Origin: DATFDN01 sp049591635
GTDB taxonomy: Bacteria > Pseudomonadota > Alphaproteobacteria > Acetobacterales > Acetobacteraceae
DNA length: 5,955 nucleotides
NCBI GenBank assembly: GCA_049591635.1
Contig: JBAWFF010000386.1
Location: 1 to 5,955 of the forward strand
Reading direction: 5' to 3'
Shown: in pieces, positions 4,907-5,955 of the stretch
Layout: every line of letters starts with the position of its first letter
Position numbering within the stretch: position 1 is the first letter of the stretch
Translations under genes and position numbers: made by a program
The notes under the pieces: generated by a model
Databases searched by the model: none
Told to the model about the DNA's origin: nothing
Seen by the model: only the letters and a program-made list of their open reading frames with translations

Positions 4907-5674
4907 TCACGCGGGCGGGTGTTCCGCGCAAGTCTCCTCGCCCAGATAGGCCGCGCGCACCATCGGATCGGCACGCATCGCGGCGGGCAATCCGGAGGCG
5001 AGCACGCGTCCCTCCACCAGCACCGAGACCCGATCGGCCAGCGCGAAGACCGCCGCCATGTCGTGTTCGACCAGCAGCATCGCGATCCTTCCCTTCAATC
5101 CGCGCAGCAGCGCTACGATCCCTTCGGCCTCCGCCGGACCGAGCCCGGCCAGCGGCTCATCGAGCAGCAGGCAGCGTGGCGATGCGGCGAGCGCGCAGGC
5201 GATCTCGAGCGCACGCCGTTCGCCATGCGACAGCGCACGTGCCGGCTGCTCGGCCCGCGCGTCCAGCCCGACCGCGACCAGGGCTATGCGCGCCGGATCC
5301 TCCAGCGCCGGATCCGGATGTGCTTGCCGCAGCGGATGCAGTGCATGGCGCGCCCGCGCCTGCACCGCGAGCACGACGTTCTCCAGCACCGACAACCCTG
5401 GCGCCAGCGCGCTCACCTGGAATGTCCGCGCGAGGCCGGAAAGGGCGCGCCGATGCGGCGCCATGCGGGTGACGTCGCGCCCGTCCAGCAATACCTGCCC
5501 CGCGTCGGGGCGCAGCGTCCCGGCGATCTGGGAAAGCAGGCTCGACTTGCCGGCGCCGTTGGGGCCGATCAGCGCGTGCAGCTCCCCCGGACGCACTGTT
5601 AGCGATACGTCCCCTGTCACCACGAGCGCGCCGAAGGCCCGGTGCAAACCAACCAGTTCCAGCACCGGAGTCAT
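4907..5674 (-). CDS. livG: LivG-type ABC transporter ATP-binding protein
   Basis: A 255-residue ABC ATPase, the normal size for LivG. All nucleotide-binding motifs are intact: Walker A GPNGAGKS (residues 37-44), Q-loop Gln86 (ARTFQ), signature LSHGERR (148-154), Walker B CLLLDEP (168-174), D-loop LAGL (175-178) and switch His204 (LVEHDM). The LSHGE form of the signature, the 'GLARTFQ' Q-loop and the C-terminal 'V.AAYLGEE' ending are typical of the branched-chain amino acid/amide (HAAT) family. It powers import by the LivM permease encoded just upstream. The start shares an ATGA with the livM stop (5671-5674). The actual solute could be amino acids, urea, amides or aromatic acids. A short DPALEDPA repeat sits in the variable segment before the signature. 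Confidence 0.93.
   Translation of the reverse strand: MTPVLELVGLHRAFGALVVTGDVSLTVRPGELHALIGPNGAGKSSLLSQIAGTLRPDAGQVLLDGRDVTRMAPHRRALSGLARTFQVSALAPGLSVLENVVLAVQARARHALHPLRQAHPDPALEDPARIALVAVGLDARAEQPARALSHGERRALEIACALAASPRCLLLDEPLAGLGPAEAEGIVALLRGLKGRIAMLLVEHDMAAVFALADRVSVLVEGRVLASGLPAAMRADPMVRAAYLGEETCAEHPPA
5291..5315. repeat. Short direct repeat inside livG
   Basis: CGCCGGATCC occurs at 5291-5300 and again at 5306-5315, a 15-bp period. On the coding (minus) strand it encodes DPA-LE-DPA in the variable linker between the Q-loop and the signature motif. It looks like a small in-frame duplication that the protein tolerates. Confidence 0.5.
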
Positions 5675-5955
5675 CGCGCGAGCAGCCGTCGGCCGCGCAG
5701 CAGCACGACCCCAATGATCAGGGCGCCGAAGATCAGGCGCCAGTGCTCGGAAAGCCCCGACAGCGCTTCCTCGACGGCGACCACCCCGACGGCGCCGATC
5801 ACCGCCCCCTCCGGGCGGCCGGCGCCGCCCAGGATCACCATCACGAGCAACTCGCCCGACACCCGCCACTCCAGCATCGCCGGGCTGACGAAGCCCGCGT
5901 GCACGCCCAGCAGCCAGCCGGCGACCCCGCCGGCCGCGCCCGCCAGCACATAGGC
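5671..5955 (-). CDS. livM: LivM-type ABC transporter permease, C-terminal fragment
   Basis: The last 94 codons of a membrane permease whose 5' part lies beyond the right edge. The reading frame is open through the final base; the first full codons read A-Y-V-L-A-G. The visible part shows the LivM hallmark 'GFVSP....W..SGELLVMVILGGAGRPEGAVIGA' followed by two hydrophobic helices (VVAVEEALSGLSEHWRLIF, then ALIIGVVLLRGRRLL). These hallmarks place it in the inner membrane as one of the two channel subunits of a branched-chain amino acid/amide-type importer. It overlaps livG by four bases, indicating translational coupling. An internal GTG at 5949 is not a start but part of this continuing frame. 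The partner LivH and the binding protein are presumably outside the window. Confidence 0.9.
   Translation of the reverse strand, partial: AYVLAGAAGGVAGWLLGVHAGFVSPAMLEWRVSGELLVMVILGGAGRPEGAVIGAVGVVAVEEALSGLSEHWRLIFGALIIGVVLLRGRRLLAR

Overview
The window is GC-rich DNA from what is most likely an alphaproteobacterium. The best evidence is a GapR-type (DUF2312) chromatin protein of canonical length and a DUF1244 protein, both characteristic of that class. The dense gene packing and the LivM/LivG-type transport genes fit this. I would not name a genus from the sequence.

Left part (1-1603): the first codons of a glycerate 2-kinase-like gene (minus strand, cut by the window edge) lie downstream of a short-chain dehydrogenase/reductase gene (minus). 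Divergent from the SDR is a TetR-family repressor gene (plus). The 91-bp gap between SDR and repressor is AT-rich and carries repeated CATGAT words, an imperfect dyad and promoter-like hexamers. It looks like the shared operator of a TetR/SDR pair.

Middle part (1628-3872, all plus): a DUF1244 protein follows the repressor closely. Next comes a two-gene restriction-modification module: an MT-A70-family DNA adenine methyltransferase with a DPPW motif, then a BglII/BstYI-family restriction endonuclease with an Asp...Glu-x-Glu active site. The two genes share one reading frame and are separated by one TGA and four codons. The module is followed by gapR, which has its own likely promoter. DUF1244 and gapR look like core chromosomal genes, so the restriction-modification pair is the likely accessory insertion between them.

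Right part (3887-5955, all minus): a probable operon read right to left. It contains the C-terminal end of a LivM-type branched-chain amino acid/amide ABC permease, a LivG-type ATPase (ATGA overlap), a single-domain cupin (28-bp gap) and a four-helix UPF0114/YqhA membrane protein (ATGA overlap). The expected livF is not in its usual place after livG. gapR and the UPF0114 gene converge with only 14 bp between them.

The most notable system is the compact methyltransferase-nuclease pair. The family assignments are not new. The specificity, the in-frame TGA junction and the insertion next to a chromosome-structuring gene are the points worth checking. No tRNA, rRNA, CRISPR array or insertion sequence was seen.
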